Assembly (NCBI GenBank): GCA_051955985.1
Contig: JBQCGD010000041.1
Coordinates: 1 to 64,000 of the forward strand
DNA: 64,000 nt
Direction of reading: 5' to 3'
From: DATKPA01 sp051955985
Lineage (GTDB): Bacteria; Planctomycetota; Phycisphaerae; WQYP01
The translations under genes were made by a program, and so were the position numbers. Positions 53,682 through 63,221 of this stretch are shown one piece after another (position 1 is the stretch's first letter; every line of letters begins with the position of its first letter). The notes beneath the pieces were generated by a model. It was given only the letters and a program-made list of their open reading frames with translations. It was not told the DNA's origin and searched no databases.

Positions 53682-53882
53682 AAAAATAAAAAAAGAGCCG
53701 TGAGGGGGGGCTCACGGCTCTGGAGGGGGATCTAAGGAAGGCCTTGGGGAGGAGCTTCCTTAGATGGGAGAAGGACAAAAGTAAAAACGTCGAGGTGCGT
53801 CGCGCTGGGATGTTTGTGTTAGTCTCGGTTTCCTGCCACTATTGCCACGCGGGGCATCAGTCCCAGCCCCGTCCTCGATGCG
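53682..53882 (-). ncRNA. Candidate structured small RNA with C-rich unpaired stretches
   Basis: Three ordered elements on the reverse strand. First, a 5' domain of about 95 bases closed by TCGAGG/CCTCGA and, inside it, GCTGGGA/TCCCAGC. Second, a perfect 11-bp hairpin (53730-53740 with 53755-53765) whose 14-base loop contains CTCCTCCCC. Third, an intrinsic terminator (53695-53720) with a CCCCCC loop and a T7-A-T5 tail. TCCCCCTCC links hairpins two and three. A promoter candidate sits just upstream (53889-53917). No reading frame explains the sequence. dnaK has its own terminator at 54018-54051, so this is not simply dnaK 3' end. The family is unknown; repeated anti-Shine-Dalgarno-like C tracts suggest a base-pairing regulator. 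Confidence 0.55.
53695..53721 (-). terminator. Intrinsic terminator of the candidate small RNA
   Basis: Perfect 10-bp stem (53695-53704 with 53711-53720) plus one A-T pair, six-base loop and, on the reverse strand, T7-A-T5. The tract direction shows that it ends reverse-strand transcription. Confidence 0.85.
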
Positions 53883-53888
53883 CTTCCA

Positions 53889-53917
53889 AATATGCCTTAG
53901 TTCGGGGAATTTGTCCA
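53889..53917 (-). promoter_or_regulatory. Promoter candidate for the small RNA
   Basis: On the reverse strand: TGGACA (53917-53912), exactly 17 bases, then CATATT (53894-53889). This predicts a transcript start near 53882, which coincides with the outer stem of the RNA. Confidence 0.45.
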
Positions 53918-54017
53918 GTGGTTGGTGAAGAATTTCTGTGAGAATTTTGCGGAGCCTTCACCGGACAGGGGGGGCGGCGGCAGAGAAGGTGGACGCAGGG
54001 GGGGAGTGTCCGAAAAT

Positions 54018-54051
54018 GAAGAAGCCCGCGAGGGGAATCGCGGGCTTCTTC
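54018..54051 (-). terminator. dnaK terminator
   Basis: A 14-bp perfect stem (54018-54031 with 54038-54051, core GCCCGCGA) with loop GGGGAA, 35 bases after the dnaK stop. The reverse-strand tail is ATTTTC. Confidence 0.75.
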
Positions 54052-54085
54052 TTCTCTCATGCGTAGAGAAATTCGAACGTCTCGA

Positions 54086-56020
<1,935 letters not shown>

Positions 56021-56321
56021 GATTGAGTCTCCTGAGTTTTCGTTTAGTTGTGGTTGAGTAGAGAGGCGGCGATCGAGGCTTTTTGGGGATCGGGCACCGC
56101 GTCGACACGTCATATGCAAGGGGCGTACCGGGAGGGGTGATCCCTTTCTTTGAATTGTAAGTTATTGGGTAAGAATGGCTTGTAATTCATCGTTTTTGCG
56201 GGTAAGAGATGAGGCGAGGCTGCCATGGGGAGAACGGGCTGCCGCGATGGCAGGTGAAAACGCGTCGATCTTCAATCGACGGCTAAACGTTGGGGTGTTG
56301 GCACGTGGGGCGGTGGGGGAG
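56021..56321. other. dnaK upstream region
   Basis: 301 bp between the dnaK start and the def stop, both on the reverse strand. It contains the def 3' hairpin (56263-56281) and an A/T-richer segment (about 56140-56200) that is the best place for a dnaK promoter. No CIRCE inverted repeat and no convincing heat-shock sigma motif could be identified. Confidence 0.45.
56263..56281 (-). terminator. Weak terminator after def
   Basis: CGTCGAT-CTTCA-ATCGACG, a perfect 7-bp stem, followed on the reverse strand by CGTTTTC. It lies 41 bases after the def stop. Confidence 0.45.
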
Positions 56322-56882
56322 TTACTTTTTGCGGGGTTTGGGCTCGGCGGCGGCCTCGAGGTCTTTGATCTTGCGGCGGTTGGCGAGCTTGGCGACGGGG
56401 CTCATGCGGTCGAGGAGGAGGATGCCGTCGAGGTGGTCATTTTCGTGCTGCATGATGCGGGCGGGGTAATCTTCGAGATTTTCGGAGAAGGGCTGGCCGT
56501 CGGGGTCGAGAGCTTCGATGCGGAGGGAGGTGAAGCGCGGGACCTTGATGCGGATGTCGGGCAGGGAGAGGCAGCCTTCTTCGCCGTCTTCTTCGCCTTC
56601 TTCATCCGAAAGGATGGGGTTGATGTAGGCCTTGGCGTCTTCGCGTTTGCCGGTGGGGGAGGCGACGTAGATGCGGAGGGAGAGGCCGACCTGCGGGGCG
56701 GCGAGGCCGACGCCTTTGTGCTCGACCATGAGGTCTTTCATGCGTTCGACGACGGCACGGAGCCAGTCGTCGAAATGCTGGACGTCCTTGGCGACTTTTT
56801 TGAGCGCGGGGTGGGGGTAGATGACGAGCTTGAGGGAAGCGGGGTCGGGACGGGTGATGGTCGGGGTGGTTGTGGGCTTCAT
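56322..56882 (-). CDS. def: Peptide deformylase (186 aa)
   Basis: It removes the formyl group from the initiator methionine. All three metalloprotease motifs are present: GVGLAAPQVG (57-66), EGCLSLP (102-108, metal-ligand Cys) and QHENDHLDG (145-153, HEXXH). The start is the ATG at 56882; an upstream frame to 56933 is unlikely. The N-terminal lead is Thr/Pro-rich and the C-terminus basic (AAAEPKPRKK). An acidic insert of about ten residues (SDEEGEEDGEE) lies before motif 2, longer than in the E. coli enzyme. Confidence 0.95.
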   Translation of the reverse strand: MKPTTTPTITRPDPASLKLVIYPHPALKKVAKDVQHFDDWLRAVVERMKDLMVEHKGVGLAAPQVGLSLRIYVASPTGKREDAKAYINPILSDEEGEEDGEEGCLSLPDIRIKVPRFTSLRIEALDPDGQPFSENLEDYPARIMQHENDHLDGILLLDRMSPVAKLANRRKIKDLEAAAEPKPRKK

Positions 56883-56985
56883 ACGGGCATTATAGAAGCG
56901 AATGGGGAGATGGTCACGGTGCGTTGAGCGCAAAAGAAGCCGCCGGGGGTGGCCGGCGGTCTGGATTCAGGGGGTTTGGTATTGA

Positions 56986-57387
56986 TCAGCCCTTGGGGAT
57001 GAAGACATTGAATTCGGCGAGGGCCTTGTCGAGGTCATCGTGGAAGACGAAGAGCTTATGGAGATTGGTGATTTTGAAGACTTTGTGCAGTTCGGGACGG
57101 ATGCCGGCGATGATGACCTGGCCCTTGATGGGGTCCATGGCGCGTTTGAGCTGGAGGAGGACGCCGAGGGCCTGCGAGGACATGAAGCGGACGTTGGTGA
57201 ATTCGAGGACCATTTTGCGGGTGTCCTGCTTTTCGACGAGGTCGAGCAGGTTGCGTCCGAGGGCTTCGATGTTGGCGGAATCAAGAACGGAGATATTCTG
57301 GAAGCTGACGACGGTCACGTCGCGGTAGCTTTGGACGAGCAATTCGTTTTCCACTTTGGTCACTCCTGGGTCACCGTAGATGGGCAT
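56986..57387 (-). CDS. STAS-domain protein, anti-sigma factor antagonist type (133 aa)
   Basis: STAS fold: TVVSFQNISVLDSANIEALG, MVLEFTNVRFMSSQALGVLL with the phosphorylatable Ser in the SSQALG loop, and GQVIIAGIRPELHKVFKITN. SpoIIAA-like proteins bind an anti-sigma kinase when unphosphorylated and so release a sigma factor. No kinase (RsbW type) or phosphatase lies nearby, so the partner is unknown. The ATG at 57387 has no good ribosome binding site. Confidence 0.87.
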   Translation of the reverse strand: MPIYGDPGVTKVENELLVQSYRDVTVVSFQNISVLDSANIEALGRNLLDLVEKQDTRKMVLEFTNVRFMSSQALGVLLQLKRAMDPIKGQVIIAGIRPELHKVFKITNLHKLFVFHDDLDKALAEFNVFIPKG

Positions 57388-57466
57388 TTGTGCTTGAGCA
57401 TCTTATCGGCGATTTGATGGGGTGAGTCAAATTATGGGTGAGAAGTCGGTAGTCAGGAGACGGGGG

Positions 57467-58204
57467 TTAGAAGAGGCGGTCGGCGGATTCCATTTCGAGC
57501 ATGCGGCGCTTTGTTTCGACGCCACCGGGGGCGGAGAAACCGGTGAGTTTGCCGTTGGCGCCCAGCACGCGGTGACAGGGGATGAGGACAGGCCAGGCGT
57601 TGGCCCCCAGGGCGGCGCCGACGGCGCGGGAGGCGCGCGGTTTTCCAATCTGGCGGGCGAGTTGGCCATAGGTGAAACGCTCGCCGCGCGGGATGGCGGC
57701 GGTGGCTTCGAGGACGGCCTGCTGGAAGGAGGTGAAGGGGGACCAGTCAAGGCGGTGGCGCCAGAGGGGCCAGGTGATGGAGTAATCACTGCCGACGTTG
57801 TCGCGGACGGCGTTGGTGTAATAGGCGCGGAGAAAGCGGACGAGTTCGGGAAACCAGGCGGGGACGACTTCGGGGTGGAAATTGCCTTCGCGGTCGCCGA
57901 GGACTTCGTTGCAGTAGGGGTAGCGGGCGAGGATTTGGGAACGCAGTTCGGCAGGGGATAGGCCCGGGGTGTAAATGCGGCAGAGGCGGGCGTGTTCAGG
58001 TTTTTCGACGAAACCGGAATGCGCGGTGGCAGGGGCGTTTTCTTCGCATTTCCAGACGAGGGCGCAGAGTCCCCAGGAAGTCGGGACAAACGCCATGTCA
58101 TGGCAGGTGTAAGGTGTGGTGTTTTCGGGCTTTGCGGCCTCAAGGAAAACGGGACCATTGGGAAGCAAACGGGCAACATTTCGATTTCGATGTGCAACGA
58201 TCAT
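57467..58204 (-). CDS. Methylated-DNA-protein-cysteine S-methyltransferase (245 aa)
   Basis: Suicide repair of O6-methylguanine. The C-terminal catalytic domain shows FTSFQQAVLEATAAIPRGER, TYGQLARQIGKPRASRAVGA and the acceptor motif IPCHRVLGANGKLTGF (Cys210 in PCHRV). The N-terminal ~150 residues are longer than in plain Ogt (DMAFVPTSWGLCALVWKCEE, then an acidic/aromatic region), as in Ada-type C-terminal halves without the AraC part. The ATG at 58204 has GGAG 7 bases upstream. Divergent from the next gene. Confidence 0.92.
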   Translation of the reverse strand: MIVAHRNRNVARLLPNGPVFLEAAKPENTTPYTCHDMAFVPTSWGLCALVWKCEENAPATAHSGFVEKPEHARLCRIYTPGLSPAELRSQILARYPYCNEVLGDREGNFHPEVVPAWFPELVRFLRAYYTNAVRDNVGSDYSITWPLWRHRLDWSPFTSFQQAVLEATAAIPRGERFTYGQLARQIGKPRASRAVGAALGANAWPVLIPCHRVLGANGKLTGFSAPGGVETKRRMLEMESADRLF

Positions 58205-58379
58205 GGCCTGTCTCCGTTTGGCCTGAGACCAGGGAAATATGTCTCGAACGTTTCGGGTCCGATAGTGTATATTGTAAGCGCATCTCCGAAGCGAACGAAG
58301 GGAAATTGTGAAAAGAGGGGCGGGGAGCGGGAACTATTCCGATAGCAGGGAGAATGGCGAAGGCTTGAAGGGTGCGATC

Positions 58380-59171
58380 ATGCTTGACCTCACACGTGGG
58401 CAAAAAATTCAGATTGGCGTTGTTCTGGCAGTGCTGGTGTTGGCGGGGTATCTGTATTACTCGGGGAGCAAGCCGGCGCCGGACATGACCGTGGCGTCCT
58501 GGGTGGTGCGGGCCCCGGTGACCACGACTGCGTCAACGAAGCCGGTCATGGTCACGGTGAACGTCTTCGCGTTGTATGACGGCCGGCTGAAGATCACGGA
58601 ATATCCGCCGGAGGTGAGGAATCACGCGTCGATCACCTTCGACACCGACCTGCATCGCACGAATTTCACGGTGTATCACGATCCGGTGCTGGACATCGAG
58701 GCAATCAAGGATCCGTACAAGCGCATCCTGACGTTTGCGGCGTACAACAGCGTTGAGAAAATTACGAACACGAGCTTTCTGGCACGCGTGGGGCTGACGG
58801 CAGACCAGCGAAAGGCGGAGAAAGCGGCGCGCGAAACGATGAACAGCGAAATCGCGTTCATCGACAACGGGGAGCAGACGGGGGTGATTCAGCCGGAGCT
58901 CTACAAGCAGGTGATGGATGCGCTGAAGGAGTTCAAGGCAAAGGGCGGCGATTCGACGAAAGATGCAGCGAAGGCGGAAGCTGCTCACAAGGTGGTGACG
59001 CTGGCGGTGAAGTATCTCGACGAGATCAACGCGCGGAAACAGAAGGCGATCCAGCAATATGTGACGGCGATGGACGGGGTCCTCGACAGCAAGCAGAAGA
59101 ATACGTTGGCGAAGGCGAAGGTGAACATGCGGGCGCGGAAGAAGGCGCCGGTGGTGGCGGCGGCGATGTGA
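58380..59171 (+). CDS. Membrane-anchored protein of unknown function (263 aa)
   Basis: AAGGG lies 7 bases before the ATG at 58380. One N-terminal TM helix (IQIGVVLAVLVLAGYLYYSG) is followed by a beta-rich extracytoplasmic part (MVTVNVFALYDGRLKITEYP, HASITFDTDLHRTNFTVYHD) and then long helices (DQRKAEKAARETMNSEIAFI, LYKQVMDALKEFKAKGGDST, ALTVKYLDEINARKQ-like). The tail is basic, then PVVAAAM. No family is recognised. The helical half resembles a coiled-coil stalk. Confidence 0.72.
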   Translation: MLDLTRGQKIQIGVVLAVLVLAGYLYYSGSKPAPDMTVASWVVRAPVTTTASTKPVMVTVNVFALYDGRLKITEYPPEVRNHASITFDTDLHRTNFTVYHDPVLDIEAIKDPYKRILTFAAYNSVEKITNTSFLARVGLTADQRKAEKAARETMNSEIAFIDNGEQTGVIQPELYKQVMDALKEFKAKGGDSTKDAAKAEAAHKVVTLAVKYLDEINARKQKAIQQYVTAMDGVLDSKQKNTLAKAKVNMRARKKAPVVAAAM

Positions 59172-59203
59172 GGGCAAGGAGTGGTGAAGCTTTTTGCCGA
59201 TGA

Positions 59204-59743
59204 TCAGGGGAGGGGTGCGACGTCGGCGGGGGGCATGGGAGTGTAGGGCGGATTCTGGGGGAGGTCCCGCATGATCACGGCACACAGGACGGCCAGGACG
59301 CCGAGCACGATGGTGATCGTCGTGAACAGCTTGGCGTTCTTGCGGATGGGGGCAAGGGCCTTGGTGCGGCCGGCAAGGGCGGAGGCGAAGAAGAAGACCG
59401 CAAAGGCCGCGATCATTTTAATGCCGAAGATGGCGTGGTAGATGCTTCTGTCCTTCAAGGAGAAGTCGGCCCAGCGCTTGGTGACCAGGACCCCATCGAC
59501 GCGGGTGGGGTAGATGAACATGTAGATGCCGGTGATGAGGAACAGGGTGATAAAGAGGTAGACGAAGTGCTTCCAGCGCGCGTTGAGGGTGTCGCTGAGT
59601 TGCTGGTGCTGTTCGGGGGTGAGAATTTTGGCCGCGGCGGGGAGAAACGCGAAACGGATGAAGATGGGGCCGCCGATGAGGGCGACGGCGCAGAGGATGT
59701 GGATCCAGAGGGCGATGAGGGTGAGGATAAGTTCGGGGGACAT
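59204..59743 (-). CDS. Four-TM integral membrane protein (179 aa), CopD-like in layout
   Basis: Four hydrophobic helices: LILTLIALWIHILCAVALIG, FVYLFITLFLITGIYMFIYP, HAIFGIKMIAAFAVFFFASA and LFTTITIVLGVLAVLCAVIM. One His in helix 1 and one in helix 3 are placed as in CopD-like or heme-binding membrane proteins, but no specific family can be named. The C-terminus is Pro-rich (QNPPYTPMPPADVAPLP). It is preceded upstream by mqnD on the same strand; the two are 55 bp apart and may be co-transcribed. Confidence 0.72.
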   Translation of the reverse strand: MSPELILTLIALWIHILCAVALIGGPIFIRFAFLPAAAKILTPEQHQQLSDTLNARWKHFVYLFITLFLITGIYMFIYPTRVDGVLVTKRWADFSLKDRSIYHAIFGIKMIAAFAVFFFASALAGRTKALAPIRKNAKLFTTITIVLGVLAVLCAVIMRDLPQNPPYTPMPPADVAPLP

Positions 59744-59772
59744 CAGGTTTTCCCTCTATGAAGGTGAAGACT

Positions 59773-59792
59773 GGCCGACGAGGGCGTCGGCC
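59773..59792 (-). terminator. Stop-codon-linked palindrome, copy 3
   Basis: GGCCGACG-AGGG-CGTCGGCC lies directly after the mqnD TAA (59801-59799) on the reverse strand, preceded by AAGTGG. Compensating changes keep the 8-bp stem relative to the other two copies. Confidence 0.7.
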
Positions 59793-59798
59793 CCACTT

Positions 59799-60641
59799 TT
59801 AACCGATGAATTCGACCGGGGTGCATTTGGGCACCATGCCGATCTTGGCGCCTTCGTCGAGGAGGCGGTTGACGGCTTCGCGGCCTGTGGGGCCGTAGTC
59901 GATGGTCCACTTGTTGACATACATGCCGACAAATTCGTCGGCGAGTTCCACGCTCATGTCGCGGGCGTAGCGGAGGGCGTGTTTGACGGCATCCGCGCGA
60001 TGGTCGAGGGAGAACTGGATGGATTGCTTGAGGATGCTGGTGACGCGCTGGATGTGGTCGGAGCCCAGGTCGCGGCGGATGACGTTGCCGCCAAGAGGAA
60101 GCGGGAGGTTGTACTTTTCCATCCACCATTTGCCGAGGTCCACGCAGCAGACGAGGCCCTGGTTCTGGTAGGTGAGCTGTCCCTCGTGGATGATCAGGCC
60201 GGCGTCCGCGTAGCCGTCCTGGACATACGTGAGGATCTGGTCGAACGGTTTGATGACGTTGCGGAAGCCCTTGCCAAGAGCGATCGACGCGGCGAGGAAG
60301 GCCGTGGTCATGGTGCCGGGGATGGCGATGCGGAGGTGCTTGAGTTCTTCGAGCGTGTAGGGCTTCTTGGCGACGATCATGGGGCCGTAGTTGTCGCCCA
60401 TGGAGCAGCCGCAGCCCATGAGGGCGTAATTTTTGGAGACGTAGGGATAAGCGTGGAGGGAGATGGCGGAGACTTCGAGCTCGGCCTTCATGGCGCGTTC
60501 GTTGAGGGTCTGGATGTCCTGCAGGATGTGGACGAAATGGTAGGGGCCGGAATCCATGGCGCCGGTCGCGAGGCCGTAGAACATGAAGGCATCATCGGGG
60601 TCTGGGGAGTGGCCGAGGTGGATTGTCATTTTCTCGGGCAT
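59799..60641 (-). CDS. mqnD: 1,4-dihydroxy-6-naphthoate synthase MqnD (280 aa)
   Basis: Futalosine route to menaquinone: converts cyclic dehypoxanthinyl futalosine to 1,4-dihydroxy-6-naphthoate. Motifs: LGHSPDPDDAFMFYGLATGA (8-27), VSAISLHAYPYVSKNYALMG, CGCSMGDNYGPMIVAK, RIAIPGTMTTAFLAASIAL, DAGLIIHEGQLTYQNQGL and LPLGGNVIRRDLG. AAGGA lies 6 bases before the ATG. Other mqn genes are not in the window, as is common for scattered futalosine genes. Confidence 0.94.
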   Translation of the reverse strand: MPEKMTIHLGHSPDPDDAFMFYGLATGAMDSGPYHFVHILQDIQTLNERAMKAELEVSAISLHAYPYVSKNYALMGCGCSMGDNYGPMIVAKKPYTLEELKHLRIAIPGTMTTAFLAASIALGKGFRNVIKPFDQILTYVQDGYADAGLIIHEGQLTYQNQGLVCCVDLGKWWMEKYNLPLPLGGNVIRRDLGSDHIQRVTSILKQSIQFSLDHRADAVKHALRYARDMSVELADEFVGMYVNKWTIDYGPTGREAVNRLLDEGAKIGMVPKCTPVEFIG

Positions 60642-60746
60642 GGGAATCCTTGTGGTCGCGAAACATCGGGGACATAATTCGAGCGTTTCAGTATAGCGGC
60701 GTGCGCGAGACGCGGCGAGAGAACCAGTGCTGGGTGTGCGGTCAGC

Positions 60747-62168
60747 GTGAATCCATTGATGAAGATCATTGAGCGGGCTCGGAATTTCATTCGGGGGAAC
60801 CCCTACAAGAAGCCGCGGCTGACCCCGTGGCAGCCGCCGATGCGTGGAGAGAAGGCGGAGTTTGCCTATGAGGTCGCGGGGGTGGAGATCCTTGCGTCAC
60901 CCCACATTGCGGCGGCGGAGCTGGATTATCCGAAGGTCGGGCAGCGCGGGGTGGATCACCAGATGGAGATCGGCGGGTGGGTGTTCGGGTCGCAATCGCC
61001 GACGGTGGAGGTGGCGGTTTATGATCACCAGGGAGCGGAACTGCTGCGCACGCCGTGCGGGATCAAACGCTACGACGCGATGCCCAAGGCGCCCAACGCG
61101 CCGGAGCAGAAGGCGGGGTTCTGGCTGCCGATGTCGATCATCGGCAACAACTGCGAATTGCGGTACACGCTCATTGCGATCCTGGCGAACGGCGGGCATG
61201 TGCCGTTCGCGACCATTGCGGTGAAGGCGCGGACGCTCTGCGAATTTCAGCCGGCGATTTCGCCGCTGCTGCTCACGTCGCTCGGGCGCACGGGTTCGAC
61301 GTGGGTGTTCGGTTTGCTCGGGCGGCATCCGGAGATTATTGCGATCGATCCGCACCATTTCGATCCGCGCGTGGCGACGTACTGGAGCGGGATCATTGCG
61401 GGCCTCGCGCAGCCACAGAGTTACATGCAGATGACGACGCCGGGAGCGATGAACACGAACAGTTGGTGGCTCGGGACGCCGCTGGTGTTCGCCAGCAATC
61501 CGCCGCAGGCCGACCTGCTGCATTACATGCACGGGACGTGCGTGGAGGCGATCTCGGATTTTGGGTTGCGGCAAATGGACGGGTTGTATCGGCATTTGAG
61601 CGCGGCCCAGGGGCGCGGCGGGGGTGAGGGGAACGCGCCAATGCCCAAATTCTTTGTCGAGAAGTACGTGCCGCGGATTGAGCGGATGACGTTGCGGAAT
61701 CTCTGTCCGAAGGCGAAGGAGATCGTGCTGGTGCGCGATCCGCGAGATGTGATCTGTTCCGCGCTTTCCTTCAACAAGAAGCGGGGATACCAGAGTTTCG
61801 GGCGGGAGGCCGTGCAGACGGACGAGGAGTACGTGCGGTGGTTCAAGGGATCGGTGCAGGCGCTGGCGAACCTGCTCGATTCGCCGGTGCGGCCGGTGCA
61901 CCTGCTGCGGTATGAGGAGCTGATCCGGTCGCCGCGGGAGGGGCTGCGGGCGTTGTTCGGAGTGCTGGGGCTGGATGCGTCGGATGCGACGATCGATCAC
62001 ATCCTGCAGGAGAAGTCGGAAGAGGTGCTGAAGGATCATCGGACGACGGCTTCGCCGGCGGAATCGATCGGGCGGTGGGAGACGGACTTCACGCCGGGGA
62101 TGAAGGCCGCTGCGCGGGAGGCGCTGGATCCGCTGCTCGTGCGCCTGGGATACGCAGCGACTGCCTAG
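60747..62168 (+). CDS. Sulfotransferase-family protein with an N-terminal extension (473 aa)
   Basis: The C-terminal ~300 residues have the PAPS fold: LLLTSLGRTGSTWVFGLLGR (5'-phosphosulfate loop, near 179), IVLVRDPRDVICSALSFNKK (3'-phosphate loop, near 327) and HLLRYEELIRSPREGLRALF. It should transfer sulfate to a glycan or another hydroxyl. The N-terminal ~170 residues (YEVAGVEILASPHIAAAELD, HQMEIGGWVFGSQSPTVEVA) form a separate beta-rich domain that is unusual in this family and may bind the acceptor. The start is taken at GTG 60747; ATG 60759 is an alternative. It lies near a sulfatase, which fits sulfated-glycan metabolism, but the two are not co-transcribed. Confidence 0.87.
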   Translation: MNPLMKIIERARNFIRGNPYKKPRLTPWQPPMRGEKAEFAYEVAGVEILASPHIAAAELDYPKVGQRGVDHQMEIGGWVFGSQSPTVEVAVYDHQGAELLRTPCGIKRYDAMPKAPNAPEQKAGFWLPMSIIGNNCELRYTLIAILANGGHVPFATIAVKARTLCEFQPAISPLLLTSLGRTGSTWVFGLLGRHPEIIAIDPHHFDPRVATYWSGIIAGLAQPQSYMQMTTPGAMNTNSWWLGTPLVFASNPPQADLLHYMHGTCVEAISDFGLRQMDGLYRHLSAAQGRGGGEGNAPMPKFFVEKYVPRIERMTLRNLCPKAKEIVLVRDPRDVICSALSFNKKRGYQSFGREAVQTDEEYVRWFKGSVQALANLLDSPVRPVHLLRYEELIRSPREGLRALFGVLGLDASDATIDHILQEKSEEVLKDHRTTASPAESIGRWETDFTPGMKAAAREALDPLLVRLGYAATA

Positions 62169-62517
62169 GTTTTGCCCGCAAATGCCTGGATTTAAGGCGT
62201 TTTCGTCACGTTCACGTTGACGCATTCCAGTAAGTACGGATGGAATTCCTGCCGATAGAAAGGGCGTGCCGGACGCCGGGCGGAGGAAACGAGACCGCGC
62301 TGCGCCGGAGAGGTGGAGGGGGAATCCACTGCAGCGTGAGTAAAGCCGCGGAAGAAAGCGCGTCCGTTGAGGGTGTATTCAGCGCCCAGGGGAATGCGTA
62401 TTTCGTACGCCGAAAACGGTCCGCATCGAATTGTGCCTGATCCGAACTTGGAAAACTCGAATCGGCCGTGGGGCGGTCGGCGGAGTTTATCTCGATGCTG
62501 CAGTCGAAGACGCCGGC
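62169..62517. other. Intergenic region, no convincing gene
   Basis: 349 bp between convergent genes. Open frames exist on both strands (for example 62192-62542 reverse) but show no family resemblance and overlap the hydrolase 3' end. A short GCCTGGATTTAAGGC stem near 62184-62198 could end the sulfotransferase transcript. Confidence 0.45.
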
Positions 62518-63177
62518 TTAAGGGTTTGCTCCGAGTTGCCATTGGTGGATGAACGGGTTGCCGGCGCGTTGGCGGCCGATGGTCGTGGCCGGACCGTGGC
62601 CCGAGAGGACTTCCGTGTTGTCCGGGAGAAGCATGACGCGGCGAAGCGATTTTTTGAGCAGTTCGACATTGCCGTCGGGAAGGTCGTAGCGGCCGACCGA
62701 GCCGTCCATCAGGAGGTCGCCGGCGAACAGCAGGTGGTGGTCATTGGAATAGAAGCAGAGGTGGCCCTCGGCGTGGCCGGGGGTGTGCATGGCGGCGAGG
62801 GTGATGTGGCCGATGTGGATTTTCTGGCCGTCTTCGATGTAGGCGTCGGCGTTGCGGGGTTCAATCGCGTAAGGGAGTTCGAACAGGAGGCTGCCGGGAC
62901 GCTGGAGCTTGGGCTCGTCGAGTTTGTGGATCAGGACCTTTGCGTTGGGGAAAGTGGTGGTGACGACCTTGTGGTCGGAGATGTGGTCCCAGTGGCCGTG
63001 GGTGAGGAGGAGGTACTTGACGTCGTAGCCGTGCTGTTTGGCCTGGACGAGGAGGTCGGCGGTGGTGGCTTCGGGGGCGTCAATGATGGCGGCGGCTTTG
63101 GTCGCCTCGTCAGCGATCAAATAGGCGTTGGTCTCGGCGAGGCCGCCGGTGTTGGCGAAGAGTTTGATGCGGTCCAT
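62518..63177 (-). CDS. Metallo-beta-lactamase-fold hydrolase, glyoxalase II-like (219 aa)
   Basis: The metal-binding motif LLLTHGHWDHISDH is at residues 57-70 (HxHxDH), followed by AMHTPGHAEGHLCFYSNDHH and LLFAGDLLMDGSVGRYDLP. VLSGHGPATTIG completes the site. This set is typical of small hydrolases in the YcbL/GloB group that cleave thioesters. The ATG at 63177 is preferred to an upstream start at 63225 because it begins MDRIKLFANTGGLAETNAYL. It lies 44 bp downstream of the sulfatase on the same strand. Confidence 0.9.
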   Translation of the reverse strand: MDRIKLFANTGGLAETNAYLIADEATKAAAIIDAPEATTADLLVQAKQHGYDVKYLLLTHGHWDHISDHKVVTTTFPNAKVLIHKLDEPKLQRPGSLLFELPYAIEPRNADAYIEDGQKIHIGHITLAAMHTPGHAEGHLCFYSNDHHLLFAGDLLMDGSVGRYDLPDGNVELLKKSLRRVMLLPDNTEVLSGHGPATTIGRQRAGNPFIHQWQLGANP

Positions 63178-63221
63178 GGTACGTCTCGAGTATTGAGCGA
63201 AGATCCATGCATTGTAGCGGC

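Noticed and set aside
53682..53882. The small RNA region as 6S RNA
   Set aside because: Length is similar, but the single long rod with a central bubble is not formed; instead there is a 5' domain plus two separate hairpins.
56021..56321. CIRCE element expected upstream of dnaK
   Set aside because: No TTAGCACTC/GAGTGCTAA inverted repeat was found on either strand.
62192..62542. Reverse-strand frame of 116 codons between sulfotransferase and hydrolase
   Set aside because: It overlaps the hydrolase 3' end, has no recognisable domain and no ribosome binding site; probably non-coding.
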